A stretch of 64,000 bases of DNA from Streptomyces sp. MBT53 (GTDB taxonomy: Bacteria; Actinomycetota; Actinomycetes; Streptomycetales; Streptomycetaceae): positions 1 through 64,000 of the forward strand of contig NZ_JAEQAZ010000027.1 in NCBI RefSeq assembly GCF_016654115.1. Direction: 5' to 3'. Shown here piece after piece: positions 8,197 through 16,206 of this stretch (position 1 is the first letter of the stretch; the number at the start of each line of letters is the position of its first letter). The notes under the pieces were generated by a model. The model did not search any database, was not told where the DNA came from, and saw nothing but the letters and a program-made list of their open reading frames with translations. A program made the translations under genes and the position numbers.

Positions 8197-8949
8197 ATGG
8201 GCGAGCCCGTCATATCGCTGCGCGGAGTCCGCGCCGAGCTGGGCTCGCGCCCCGTCCTGCGCGGCATCGACCTCACCGTGCACCGCGGTGAGGTCGTCGC
8301 GCTGCTCGGCGCCAACGGCTCCGGCAAGTCGACCGCGATCCGCACGATCATCGGCCAAGTCCCCCTCAGCGAGGGCGAGATCGAGCTGTTCGGCACGGAC
8401 CGGGCCCGCTTCCGGGACTGGCGGCGTGTGGGGTACGTACCGCAGCGCACCACGGCCGCGGGCGGAGTGCCCGCCACGGTCACCGAGATCGTCACCTCCG
8501 GCCGCCTCTCCCGCACCCGCTTCGGCCTGCTGCGCAAGGCGGACCACGCGGCCGTACGGCACGCCCTGGAGCTGGTCGGCATGGCCGACCGTGCCAAGGA
8601 CTCGGTGAACGCGCTGTCCGGCGGCCAGCACCAGCGGGTGCTGATCGCCCGCGCGCTCGCCGCCGAACCCGAACTGCTGATCATGGACGAGCCGATGGCG
8701 GGCGTCGACCTGGCCAGCCAGCAGGTGCTCGCGGACACCCTGTCCCGCCAAGTCGCCGAGGGCACAACGGTGTTGCTCGTGCTCCACGAACTCGGCCCGC
8801 TGGAGCCCCTGATCGACCGCGCGGTCGTCCTGCGCGACGGCTGCGTGCAGCACGACGGCCCGCCGCCGCGCGCGCTGGGCCAGCACGCGCTGCCCGGCCA
8901 CGACCACGTACACCCGCACGAGCCGCTCCACACAGGACTGCTGAGCTGA
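8197..8949 (+). CDS. znuC: zinc ABC transporter ATP-binding protein
   Basis: The 250-residue cytoplasmic ATPase drives the zinc importer. Walker A GANGSGKS is at residues 38-45, the signature is LSGGQHQRVLIARAL, and Walker B is LLIMDEPMAGVD, followed by the H-loop in LLVLHELG. A His-rich C-terminus (GQHALPGHDHVHPHEPLH) may sense or buffer zinc. The start at 8197 is supported by GGAGG at 8187-8191. A GTG at 8176 overlapping the znuA stop is possible but has no ribosome site of its own. The stop overlaps the ATG of the permease gene. Confidence 0.94.
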   Translation: MGEPVISLRGVRAELGSRPVLRGIDLTVHRGEVVALLGANGSGKSTAIRTIIGQVPLSEGEIELFGTDRARFRDWRRVGYVPQRTTAAGGVPATVTEIVTSGRLSRTRFGLLRKADHAAVRHALELVGMADRAKDSVNALSGGQHQRVLIARALAAEPELLIMDEPMAGVDLASQQVLADTLSRQVAEGTTVLLVLHELGPLEPLIDRAVVLRDGCVQHDGPPPRALGQHALPGHDHVHPHEPLHTGLLS

Positions 8950-9851
8950 TGGACTTCCTGAACTACGCCTTCATGCAGCGGGCCCTGCTCGCCGCCGTCC
9001 TGGTCGGCATCACCGCCCCCGCCGTCGGCATCTACCTCGTCATGCGCCGCCAGGCCCTCATGGGCGACGGCATCGGCCACGTCGCCATGACGGGCGTGGG
9101 CCTCGGCTTCCTCCTGAACACCTCCCCGGTCTGGATGGCCACCGGGGTCTCCGTGCTCGGCGCGATCCTCATGGAACTGATCCGCTGGTACGGCAAGACC
9201 CGCGGCGACATCGCCCTCGCGATGCTCTTCTACGGCGGTATGGCCGGCGGCGTGATGTTCATCAACCTCGCGCCCACGGGCTCCAACGCGAACCTCACGT
9301 CGTACCTCTTCGGATCGCTGTCGACGGTCTCGCAGTCCGACGTGACCGCGATCTGTCTGCTCGCCGCCTTCGTGGTGGTCGTCACGCTGGGGCTGCGCAG
9401 GCAGCTGTTCGCGGTCAGCCAGGACGAGGAGTTCGCGCGGGTCACCGGGCTGCCGGTGCGCGCGCTGAACCTGCTGACGGCCGTCACGGCGGCCGTCACG
9501 GTGACCGTCGCGATGCGGGTCGTCGGACTGCTGCTGGTGTCCGCGCTGATGGTGGTCCCGGTGGCCGCCGCCCAGCAGCTGAGCCGGAGCTTCGCCGCGA
9601 CCTTCGTGATCGCGGTGGCGATCGGCGTGAGCGTGACCATCGGCGGCACGGTCACCTCGTACTACCAGAACGTCCCGCCCGGCGCGACGATCGTGCTCCT
9701 GACCATCGGCACATTCATCGCGCTCACCGCCCTCGCGACCCCGCTCGCCCGCCGCCGGGCCCGGGCGGCGGCCGCCGCGCGGCCCGCCGGAGACCCGGTG
9801 GAGTGCGTGATTCCAGCCACCCGGGGGGCCGCCGACGAGGTCGGCGTCTGA
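8949..9851 (+). CDS. znuB: zinc ABC transporter permease
   Basis: The 300-residue integral membrane protein of the ABC-3 family has about eight or nine hydrophobic helices. It begins MDFLNYAFMQRALLAAVLVG and carries the family block RRQALMGDGIGHVAMTGVGLG. It forms the channel with the ZnuC ATPase and ZnuA lipoprotein. The ATG overlaps the previous stop (TGATG), so the two are translationally coupled. The zur gene follows after 59 bases. Confidence 0.93.
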   Translation: MDFLNYAFMQRALLAAVLVGITAPAVGIYLVMRRQALMGDGIGHVAMTGVGLGFLLNTSPVWMATGVSVLGAILMELIRWYGKTRGDIALAMLFYGGMAGGVMFINLAPTGSNANLTSYLFGSLSTVSQSDVTAICLLAAFVVVVTLGLRRQLFAVSQDEEFARVTGLPVRALNLLTAVTAAVTVTVAMRVVGLLLVSALMVVPVAAAQQLSRSFAATFVIAVAIGVSVTIGGTVTSYYQNVPPGATIVLLTIGTFIALTALATPLARRRARAAAAARPAGDPVECVIPATRGAADEVGV

Positions 9852-9910
9852 CCAAGCACAGTCCGGGCTGGCACAATGGCCCGGCAAAGTGCAGACGTGA
9901 GGAGGCAACG

Positions 9911-10327
9911 GTGACGACGGCCGGCCCGCCCGTGAAGGGACGATCCACCCGCCAGCGTGCCGCCGTGTCGGCGGCGCTCAACGAGGTGGACGAGTTCCGC
10001 AGCGCCCAGGAACTGCACGACATGCTCAAGCACAAGGGCGACTCGGTCGGCCTGACCACGGTCTACCGCACGCTCCAGTCCCTCGCCGACGCCGGCGAGG
10101 TGGACGTCCTGCGCACCGACGAGGGCGAGTCCGTCTACCGCCGCTGCTCCAGCGGCGATCACCACCACCACCTCGTCTGCCGCGTCTGCGGCAAGGCGGT
10201 CGAGGTCGAGGGCCCGGCCGTCGAGAAGTGGGCGGAGGCGATCGCGGCGGAACACGGCTATGTGAACGTGGCCCACACGGTGGAGATCTTCGGCACGTGC
10301 GCGGAGTGCGCGGCGGCGGCCGGATAG
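9911..10327 (+). CDS. zur: zinc uptake regulator, Fur family
   Basis: The 138-residue Fur-family repressor has a winged helix (TRQRAAVSAALNEVDEFRSAQELHDML, then SVGLTTVYRTLQSLADAG) and a metal-binding dimerisation domain. Ligands are visible in SGDHHHHLVCRVCGKAVEV and in the C-terminal FGTCAEC, giving a Cys4 structural site and a His-rich regulatory site. GTG 9911 is chosen because GGAGG (9901-9905) precedes it and the length fits Streptomyces Zur. Zur represses zinc uptake, and the Zur box at znuA closes the loop. Confidence 0.95.
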   Translation: MTTAGPPVKGRSTRQRAAVSAALNEVDEFRSAQELHDMLKHKGDSVGLTTVYRTLQSLADAGEVDVLRTDEGESVYRRCSSGDHHHHLVCRVCGKAVEVEGPAVEKWAEAIAAEHGYVNVAHTVEIFGTCAECAAAAG

Positions 10328-10340
10328 GCCCTGCGGCCTA
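10325..10340. terminator. short inverted repeat spanning two convergent stop codons
   Basis: TAGGCC (10325-10330) and GGCCTA (10335-10340) form a small hairpin around CTGC. They contain the stop codon of zur on one strand and of the YcxB-like gene on the other. It is a weak candidate terminator. Confidence 0.4.
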
Positions 10341-10871
10341 GACCCGGCTGAGGTGGGCGTCGAGGATCTCTCGCAGCCGGTCCGCGTCGGCGGGGTCCCG
10401 CAGGCCGCGCTTGGGCAGCATCGTGAAGTTGGCGGCGTTCTTCTCAGGGCTGAACATGTAGAAGCCGTCCGCCGTCTCCCGGTAGCGGGGCTGCACGGTC
10501 CACTGGAGCGAGGTGGACGAGTCGTCGCCGGCCACGGTGACCCCGACGTCCGTCACGGTGACCCGGATCACGCCCCGCTGCTGGGCGAGGCGCTGGAACT
10601 GGCGGGCTTGGATCCGGGGCATGAACACCACCAGCAACACCACGGCGCACGCGCCGGCGATCATGGGGATCGGTATCGACTCGCCCTTGTTCAGTGAGGT
10701 CACGGTCGCCATGGCGATGCAGAAGACCCCGATCACCAGCAGCCAGCGCTGTCTTCGCGTCGACGGGAGGACGCTTCTGCGCGCTCTCAGCGCCGCCGCG
10801 AAGTCCTCGACGACCGGCCGGAACTCCAGCTCGACCACTCGCCCTGTCACGTCATCCCGCCCCATGTCCAT
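10338..10871 (-). CDS. YcxB-like membrane protein
   Basis: The 177-residue protein has two predicted membrane helices close together (WLLVIGVFCIAMATVT, and MIAGACAVVLLVVFM, about residues 43-80). They are preceded by a cytoplasmic segment and followed by a soluble beta-rich domain with WTVQPRYRETADGFYMFSP and LPKRGL, the pattern of the YcxB-like C-terminal domain. The role is unknown. It is convergent with zur and lies 24 bases downstream of nothing in particular; the next gene upstream on this strand is divergent in promoter space. The start is uncertain: ATG 10871, ATG 10865 or an internal GTG are all possible. Confidence 0.7.
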   Translation of the reverse strand: MDMGRDDVTGRVVELEFRPVVEDFAAALRARRSVLPSTRRQRWLLVIGVFCIAMATVTSLNKGESIPIPMIAGACAVVLLVVFMPRIQARQFQRLAQQRGVIRVTVTDVGVTVAGDDSSTSLQWTVQPRYRETADGFYMFSPEKNAANFTMLPKRGLRDPADADRLREILDAHLSRV

Positions 10872-10895
10872 GAGGCGGGATCGTAGCCGTAGTGT

Positions 10896-11747
10896 CTAGC
10901 CCTCCTCGGGCCGCCCCCGCATCGCCGCTTCCATCGCGAGCAGCTTCTCGTTCGGTACCGCGCCGCCGAACCGCCGGTCCCGCTGGGCGAATTCGACGCA
11001 GGCGCGCCACAGGTCACGGCGGTCGAAGTCCGGCCACAGCACGTCCTGGAAAACCAGCTCGGCGTAAGCGCTCTGCCAGAGAAGGAAGTTGGAGGTGCGC
11101 TGCTCGCCGCTGGGGCGCAGGAACAGGTCCACGTCCGGCATGTCCGGGTAGTACAGGTACTTCGCGAGGGTCTTCTCGTTGACCTTCGACGGGTCGAGCT
11201 TGCCGGCCTTCACGTCCTCCGCCAACGCCCGTGCGGCGTCGCCGATTTCGGCCTGGCCGCCGTAGTTCATGCAGAAGTACAGCGTGAGCGCGTCGTTGTT
11301 CTTGGTCTGCTCCTGAGCGATCTGGAGCTCTTTCGCCACCGACCGCCACAGCTTGGGCATACGCCCCACCCACCGCACCCGGATGCCGAGTTCGTCGAGG
11401 GTGTCGCGGGTCTTGCGGATGAAGTCGCGGTTGAAGTTCATCAGGAAGCGCACCTCGTCGGGCGAGCGCTTCCAGTTCTCGGTGGAGAAGGCGTACAGCG
11501 AGATCGCGCCGACGCCCATCTCGACGCCGCCCTGCAACACGTCCAACACCCGCTCGGCGCCGACCTTGTGGCCCTCCGTGCGCGGCAGCCCGCGCTGCTT
11601 CGCCCACCGCCCGTTCCCGTCCATGACGATCGCCACGTGCTTCGGAATCAGCTCACCCGGCAGCTTCGGCGCGGTGGCCCCCGACGGGTGCGGCTCCGGC
11701 GCCCTGTACTCACGCCGCTGGCGCCCCAGGATCCCGCGTACAACCAT
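10896..11747 (-). CDS. uppS: cis-prenyltransferase (undecaprenyl diphosphate synthase type)
   Basis: The 283-residue protein condenses isopentenyl diphosphate units to make the polyprenyl carrier lipid for cell-wall synthesis. The signature [17 protein letters not shown] holds the catalytic Asp43. [21 protein letters not shown] and the C-terminal [14 protein letters not shown] are the other conserved blocks of the family. The length is slightly above the bacterial norm because of a basic N-terminal extension. It lies downstream of recO on the same strand with a 53-base gap that carries a decamer repeat. Confidence 0.94.
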   Translation of the reverse strand: MVVRGILGRQRREYRAPEPHPSGATAPKLPGELIPKHVAIVMDGNGRWAKQRGLPRTEGHKVGAERVLDVLQGGVEMGVGAISLYAFSTENWKRSPDEVRFLMNFNRDFIRKTRDTLDELGIRVRWVGRMPKLWRSVAKELQIAQEQTKNNDALTLYFCMNYGGQAEIGDAARALAEDVKAGKLDPSKVNEKTLAKYLYYPDMPDVDLFLRPSGEQRTSNFLLWQSAYAELVFQDVLWPDFDRRDLWRACVEFAQRDRRFGGAVPNEKLLAMEAAMRGRPEEG

Positions 11748-11780
11748 GACGTTCCCGTCTCCCTCTACGACCTCTATGAC

Positions 11781-11810
11781 TTACGACGACCTACGACGAC
11801 CTACGACTTC
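11781..11810. repeat. decamer tandem repeat at the end of recO
   Basis: Three adjacent copies of YTACGACGAC are seen (11781-11790, 11791-11800, and an imperfect one at 11801-11810). The third holds the recO stop codon, so the repeat lies in the recO-uppS spacer. Confidence 0.7.
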
Positions 11811-12550
11811 TCCACGTACCGCAGCGAGCGCAGCCCGCGTTCCAGATGCCAGTGCAGATAGGCGGAGACCAGCCCGCTCCCCTCCCGCACATGCCGTGCC
11901 TCGCACGCGTCCGCCGTCTCCCAGTCTCCCGTGAGCAGCGCACCGAGCAGTTCGAGGGCCTGCGGTGAGGGTACGACGCTCCCGGCCGGCCGGCAGTCCG
12001 CGCAGACGACGCCGCCGGACGCCACGGAGAAGAACCGGTTGGGTCCGGCCATGCCGCACTTCGCACAGTCTCCGAAGCTCGGGGCGTACCCGTTGACGGC
12101 GAGCGACCGCAGCAGGAACGCGTCGAGAATCAGATGCGGCGCGTGCTCCCCGCCGGCGAGCGTCCGCAACCCGCCCACCAGCAGCAGATACTGCTGTACG
12201 GCGGGTTCGCCCTCGTGGTCGGCGAACCGCTCCGCCGTCTCCAGCATCGCCGTACCGGCGGTGTAGCGGGCGTAGTCGCTCACGATCCCGCCACCGTACG
12301 GAGCGATCGTCTCACTCTGGGTGCACAACGGCAGCCCGCGGCCGATCAGTTCGCTCCCCCGCGCGAAGAACTGGACGTCCACATGCGAGAAGGGCTCCAG
12401 CCTGGCCCCGAACTTCGACTTGGTCCGCCGCACCCCGCGCGCCACCGCGCGTACCCGCCCGTGCCCCCGCGTGAGCAGCGTGATGATCCGGTCCGCCTCA
12501 CCGAGTTTCTGGGTGCGCAGGACAATGCCGTCGTCCCGGAAGAGACTCAT
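11801..12550 (-). CDS. recO: DNA repair protein RecO
   Basis: The 249-residue RecF-pathway mediator loads RecA onto SSB-coated DNA together with RecR. It has the N-terminal OB-fold (MSLFRDDGIVLRTQKLGEADRI), a helical middle, and a zinc finger formed by CAKC and CADC, complete for an actinobacterial RecO. The ATG at 12550 overlaps the stop of a 43-codon upstream reading frame that repeats the first 22 RecO residues (12547-12678). Only a poor ribosome site (GCGGGGGTGCCCG) lies directly upstream of 12550, so translation probably depends on coupling to that leader. Confidence 0.94.
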   Translation of the reverse strand: MSLFRDDGIVLRTQKLGEADRIITLLTRGHGRVRAVARGVRRTKSKFGARLEPFSHVDVQFFARGSELIGRGLPLCTQSETIAPYGGGIVSDYARYTAGTAMLETAERFADHEGEPAVQQYLLLVGGLRTLAGGEHAPHLILDAFLLRSLAVNGYAPSFGDCAKCGMAGPNRFFSVASGGVVCADCRPAGSVVPSPQALELLGALLTGDWETADACEARHVREGSGLVSAYLHWHLERGLRSLRYVEKS

Positions 12551-12678
12551 CGGGCACCCCCGCGGGTTTTCTGCCGGGGGTACGGGGGTCGGCCCCCGGG
12601 AGACTGCAGCATGATCCGGTCCGCCTCGCCCAGCTTCTGGGTGCGCAGCACGATGCCGTCGTCGCGGAACAGACTCAT
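12547..12678 (-). CDS. 43-residue leader ORF made of a duplicated recO 5' end
   Basis: From ATG 12678 the frame reads MSLFRDDGIVLRTQKLGEAD and then RI, identical to RecO residues 1-22. It then diverges into 21 unrelated residues (MLQSPGGRPPYPRQKTRGGA, R) and stops at a TGA that overlaps the recO ATG. The two copies differ at seven nucleotides over 22 codons, all in synonymous third positions. GGGAG lies just upstream of this ATG, so this copy holds the better initiation site. It may be a relic of recombination with a diverged recO, or a functional coupled leader. Confidence 0.7.
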   Translation of the reverse strand: MSLFRDDGIVLRTQKLGEADRIMLQSPGGRPPYPRQKTRGGAR

Positions 12679-12735
12679 GGCTCCCATTGTCCCCTACGGC
12701 CCAGCGGCCCTACGACGTTCCCGGGCACCAGTGCC

Positions 12736-12951
12736 TCAAGGCACCTCGCCGCGGCTGCGGGCGTTCGCGTACGCGGTCGCCGCGCTGAGCCGCTCGGCCG
12801 GGGTCGCGTCGCGCACGGCGGCCGGTTCGGCGTCCCACTCCCGTCCGCCGCCGTACGGCCGCAGCTGGACGTAGGGTCCCTCGTGGCCCATGACGATGCC
12901 CACTCTCCCGGTCCGGGTGTCCACGGCGACCGATCCGACAGTCGGCTTCAT
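12736..12951 (-). CDS. small conserved protein of unknown function
   Basis: This 71-residue protein begins MKPTVGSVAVDTRTGRVGIVMGHEG, with AGGAG eight bases upstream of ATG 12951. It is a compact beta-rich sequence with YVQLRPYGGGREWDAEP and a charged C-terminus. No signal or membrane segment is present. It resembles small Streptomyces proteins with no assigned function. An upstream extension to 13071 would add Gly-rich residues with no support. Confidence 0.6.
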   Translation of the reverse strand: MKPTVGSVAVDTRTGRVGIVMGHEGPYVQLRPYGGGREWDAEPAAVRDATPAERLSAATAYANARSRGEVP

Positions 12952-13136
12952 CGCACTCCTCGCACCCGAACAACTCCGGCGACCAACGGCACCGACCACG
13001 ATTCCCTCAAGGTGTCCTCCGCCTCCGAGCAGTGTGCCCACACCTGGCTCCCCTCCCCTTCCGGGTTTCACGCTTCTCCTCTCCGGGGTGCCTTGCTCCG
13101 CCTACACTCGGCAGGAGTCTGTCGACGGGGTGTCAC

Positions 13137-13811
13137 CTAGTTCACGGACACAAGTCCCGCCTCATAGGCGAGGATCACCAGCTGGACCCGGTCGCGCGCG
13201 TCCAACTTGGTGAAGAGCCGGGTGAGATAGGTCTTCACGGTGGCGACGGTGATGCACAGCTCGGCCGCGATCTCCGTGTTGGACAGCCCCGAGCCGACCA
13301 GGGTCAGCACCTCGCGTTCCCGCTCCGTGACGCCCCTCAACTCGCGGCGGGCGGTGGCCTGTTCGGGGCGGGACGAGGCGAAGTGCCGGATCAGGCGCCG
13401 GGTCACGCTCGGGGCGATCAGGGCGTCCCCGGCGGCCACCACGCGGACCGCGCCGATGATGTCGTCCAGGGCCATGTCCTTGACCAGGAACCCGGACGCG
13501 CCGGCGCGCAGCGCGCCGTAGACGTAGTCGTCGTCGTCGAAGGTGGTGAGGACGAGGACCCGGGCCGCCGCCGAGTTCTCCGCCGGATCGGTGGTGATGC
13601 CGCGGGTGGCCTCGATGCCGTCCATCCCGGGCATGCGGATGTCCATCACCACGACGTCCGGGGCGAGTTCGGCCGTGAGCCGTACCGCCTCGGCGCCGGT
13701 GCTCGCCTCGCCGACGACCTCCATGTCGTCGAGGTCGGCCATCACCATGCGCAGTGCCGTGCGGATGAGTTGCTGGTCGTCGGCGAGGAGCACGCGGACG
13801 GGGCCGTTCAT
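13137..13811 (-). CDS. NarL/LuxR-family response regulator
   Basis: The 224-residue protein has a receiver domain with phosphoacceptor Asp57 in DVVVMDIRMPGMDG and Lys in GFLVKDMA. A LuxR-type helix-turn-helix follows at the C-terminus (LRGVTEREREVLTLVGSGLSNTEIAAELCITVATVKTYLTRLF). Its start overlaps the stop of the upstream histidine kinase gene by four bases, so the two form a cognate pair. The target genes are unknown; the block that starts at 15092 on the same strand is the nearest candidate. Confidence 0.93.
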   Translation of the reverse strand: MNGPVRVLLADDQQLIRTALRMVMADLDDMEVVGEASTGAEAVRLTAELAPDVVVMDIRMPGMDGIEATRGITTDPAENSAAARVLVLTTFDDDDYVYGALRAGASGFLVKDMALDDIIGAVRVVAAGDALIAPSVTRRLIRHFASSRPEQATARRELRGVTEREREVLTLVGSGLSNTEIAAELCITVATVKTYLTRLFTKLDARDRVQLVILAYEAGLVSVN

Positions 13812-15046
13812 CGGGCCGCCGTCGCCGGTGCGGGCAGGCGGGCCGCGACCCGGAAGCCGCCCTCGGGACGCGGTGCGGCCGTGAACTCCCCGTGCAGCAG
13901 CGCCACTCGCTCGCGCATACCGGCCAGCCCGAAGCCGGTGCCGGTGCCGGTTTCGTGGCCTCGTCCGTCGTCCGTGACCTCCAGGGCGAGTTCGTCGGCG
14001 CGGTAGTCGAGGGTGACCCGGCAGGCGCGGGTGCCCGCGTGCCGTACGACGTTGGTGACGGACTCCTGGACGATGCGGAAGGCCGACAGGTCGATGTCGG
14101 GCGGGAGTTGACGCGGTTCACCGCGGCGGCGCACCTCGACCCGTACCCCGGCCGCCGTGGTCGTGGCGGCGAGGCGGTCGAGGTCGCCGAGGCCCGCGGC
14201 CGCGACGGGCGGCTCGCTGTCGGCCGCCCGCAGCGCGACCAGCATGCGGCGCAGCCCGGCCAGCGTCTCCCGGCCCTCGTGCTCCACCGCCCGCATCGCC
14301 TCCCGGGCGGCCTCCGGCTGGGTGGTGGTGACCCGGGCCGCCGCACCCGCCTGGAGGGCGATGATGCCGATGCTGTGGGCCACGGTGTCGTGCATCTCCC
14401 GGGCGATCCGCAGGCGTTCGGCGGTGACGGCCTGGGTCGCGGCCTGGGTGGTGAGCCGCTCGGCGTAGACGCGGTTCTGCCGGACGGAGTTGCCGATCAG
14501 CCAGGCGACGACGGCCGTGAGGACGAGCACCGACCAGCTCTGCCAGTCGCCCCGGCCGTTGTCATAGGCGGCGAGGAGGGGGCGGCCGAGACCGGTCCGG
14601 GTGAGTTGGTGGGCGGGCAGGACGGCGATCGCCAGGGCGAGGGCGGTGAGGCTTCGGCGGCGGTCGGCGGTCGTGGCGATCCAGCCGACAGCGATGTCGA
14701 TCGCCGCGTAGTGGACCAGGCCCACGGTCAGCCCGTTCAGGCCCAGCGTCACGGCGTACGTCCCCGCGAGCAGCAGCCCCAACGCCGGCAGCGGGCGGCG
14801 GCGCAGCAGCGCGCATCCGGCCGGGGCGAGGACACTGCCCGACGCGATGAGCACCCAGCCGTCCGGCGTGGGCGGGAAGGGATCGGTCGGCATGAGGGGG
14901 AGGTGGAAGAAGGCCCGGATCGCGAACAGCGTGCCGTAGATCCAGGGCACGGCCGTCCAGGCGACCGGCGGCACGCGCTTGAGCAGAGGCCGGGTCGGTG
15001 TGGCGGGCATACCGCGATCGTAGGAGCGCGGGAGGGCCCCGGTCAT
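13808..15046 (-). CDS. DesK/NarX-type sensor histidine kinase
   Basis: The 412-residue kinase has several N-terminal membrane helices (about residues 25-190, including WTAVPWIYGTLFAIRAFF and WSVLVLTAVVAWLIG), then a HisKA_3 dimerisation domain with the phosphoacceptor His219 in RIAREMHDTVAHSIG. A C-terminal HATPase domain (VTNVVRHAGTRA, VTDDGRG, GFGLAGMRERV) follows. No large extracellular sensor domain is seen, so the signal is probably read in the membrane. ATG 15010 is an alternative start; neither has a clear ribosome site. Confidence 0.9.
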   Translation of the reverse strand: MTGALPRSYDRGMPATPTRPLLKRVPPVAWTAVPWIYGTLFAIRAFFHLPLMPTDPFPPTPDGWVLIASGSVLAPAGCALLRRRPLPALGLLLAGTYAVTLGLNGLTVGLVHYAAIDIAVGWIATTADRRRSLTALALAIAVLPAHQLTRTGLGRPLLAAYDNGRGDWQSWSVLVLTAVVAWLIGNSVRQNRVYAERLTTQAATQAVTAERLRIAREMHDTVAHSIGIIALQAGAAARVTTTQPEAAREAMRAVEHEGRETLAGLRRMLVALRAADSEPPVAAAGLGDLDRLAATTTAAGVRVEVRRRGEPRQLPPDIDLSAFRIVQESVTNVVRHAGTRACRVTLDYRADELALEVTDDGRGHETGTGTGFGLAGMRERVALLHGEFTAAPRPEGGFRVAARLPAPATAAR

Positions 15047-15091
15047 CGGCCCGGAGACGTACGACCACGGTCGACATGGTGTGGGTGGTGG

Positions 15092-16165
15092 TCATGGTTG
15101 TCGCAGTGGATCGGCGGGGCGGGTGACCGTCCCGCCGCCGTCCGCCGCCGGGTCCGGTGCGCTGTCGGGGGTCGGTTCCGTCGCCTCCCACAGGACGTCG
15201 AAGCGGTTGACGCGTTCCTCCACGTGTTCGCGGGTCATCTTCAGGGTCGTCTTGGCCGGCATGACGTGGATGTCGGGCTCGGTCTCGTAGGAGAGTTCGC
15301 CGTCGAAGATGATGAAGTCGTTCAGCGAGTTCATCTGGGCGGTGGGTTCCAGCAGGGTCCGGACCGCGATCCGCGCGTCGATCCCGAACTTGCGGTGCCG
15401 CTCGCAGAGTTCGCGGAGGTCGCGGGTGACCTCCGACTCCTCGTCGACGAGGAACACGCGCCGGATCTGCACCCGCCGTGACTTGATGGCCGTCTCCTGG
15501 GCGGCCAGATAGCGCCGCGCGGGCTCGCTCGACCAGAAGTCGCGGTCCACGGACGTACTGGTGGCGTAGAGCGTCCGTTTGACGCACCTGGTGAGATCGA
15601 TCAGCCACTCGTGGTTCTCACCGGGGCAGTCCGCCGTACGGTTGCCGAGGTTCTCCATCAGCAGCGCGAGCCGGCCCAACTCCTCCTCGGCGAAGGCCTT
15701 CACGATGTCCGCGCCCTGCTCGCCGACCTTCGTGTAGCCCAGCACCAGCCGGGTCACCTCGTCCGAGCGCAGCACGGAGCCGTCGACCTTGCTGTACAGC
15801 TCCGTCGCGGCGTTGATCTTCGCGAAGCTCTCGTCGACCGCCGCCCGCATCTCCACATGATGGGCGGACAGGCTGTCCCGCATGTCCCGGATGCGGCGCT
15901 TCTGGCTCTCCTGGACGGCCTCAAGACGCTCACCGAAGTCCACCAGCAGCTGCACGATCAGTGTCGCGCTGCCGAGGACGATGGACATCGTCCACTGCCA
16001 CAGGGCGCCGTTGTCCTCGTTCAGGACGTTGGTCACGAAGAAGGCGGCGCCGCCCGCTAATATCGCGAACAGCGTCTTGAGGAACAGTTTCGATCTGCGC
16101 TGGTCCTGGCCCTGTTGCGGTACGGACCGTAGCCCGCCTGCTCCTGTTGTCGTCGCTCCGTTCAT
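15092..16165 (-). CDS. membrane-anchored coiled-coil protein of unknown function, last gene of the SCO252x-like block
   Basis: The 357-residue protein starts at ATG 16165 behind a strong GGGGGAGG. Two membrane helices (KTLFAILAGGAAFFVTNVL and TMSIVLGSATLIVQLLVDF, about residues 29-75) are followed by a predicted coiled coil (ERLEAVQESQKRRIRDMRDS) and a large cytoplasmic domain. That domain contains RRYLAAQETAIKSRRVQIRR and VFLVDEES, a pattern I have seen only in uncharacterised actinobacterial proteins. A Pro- and Asp-rich tail ends it. Forty-one bases separate it from the SCO2521-type gene upstream, so it is probably the sixth cistron of that operon and could tether the system to the membrane. 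Function unknown. Confidence 0.7.
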   Translation of the reverse strand: MNGATTTGAGGLRSVPQQGQDQRRSKLFLKTLFAILAGGAAFFVTNVLNEDNGALWQWTMSIVLGSATLIVQLLVDFGERLEAVQESQKRRIRDMRDSLSAHHVEMRAAVDESFAKINAATELYSKVDGSVLRSDEVTRLVLGYTKVGEQGADIVKAFAEEELGRLALLMENLGNRTADCPGENHEWLIDLTRCVKRTLYATSTSVDRDFWSSEPARRYLAAQETAIKSRRVQIRRVFLVDEESEVTRDLRELCERHRKFGIDARIAVRTLLEPTAQMNSLNDFIIFDGELSYETEPDIHVMPAKTTLKMTREHVEERVNRFDVLWEATEPTPDSAPDPAADGGGTVTRPADPLRQP

Positions 16166-16206
16166 GTCGAGCCTCCCCCGTCGGAAATGCGGTACGTGCC
16201 GCCCCG

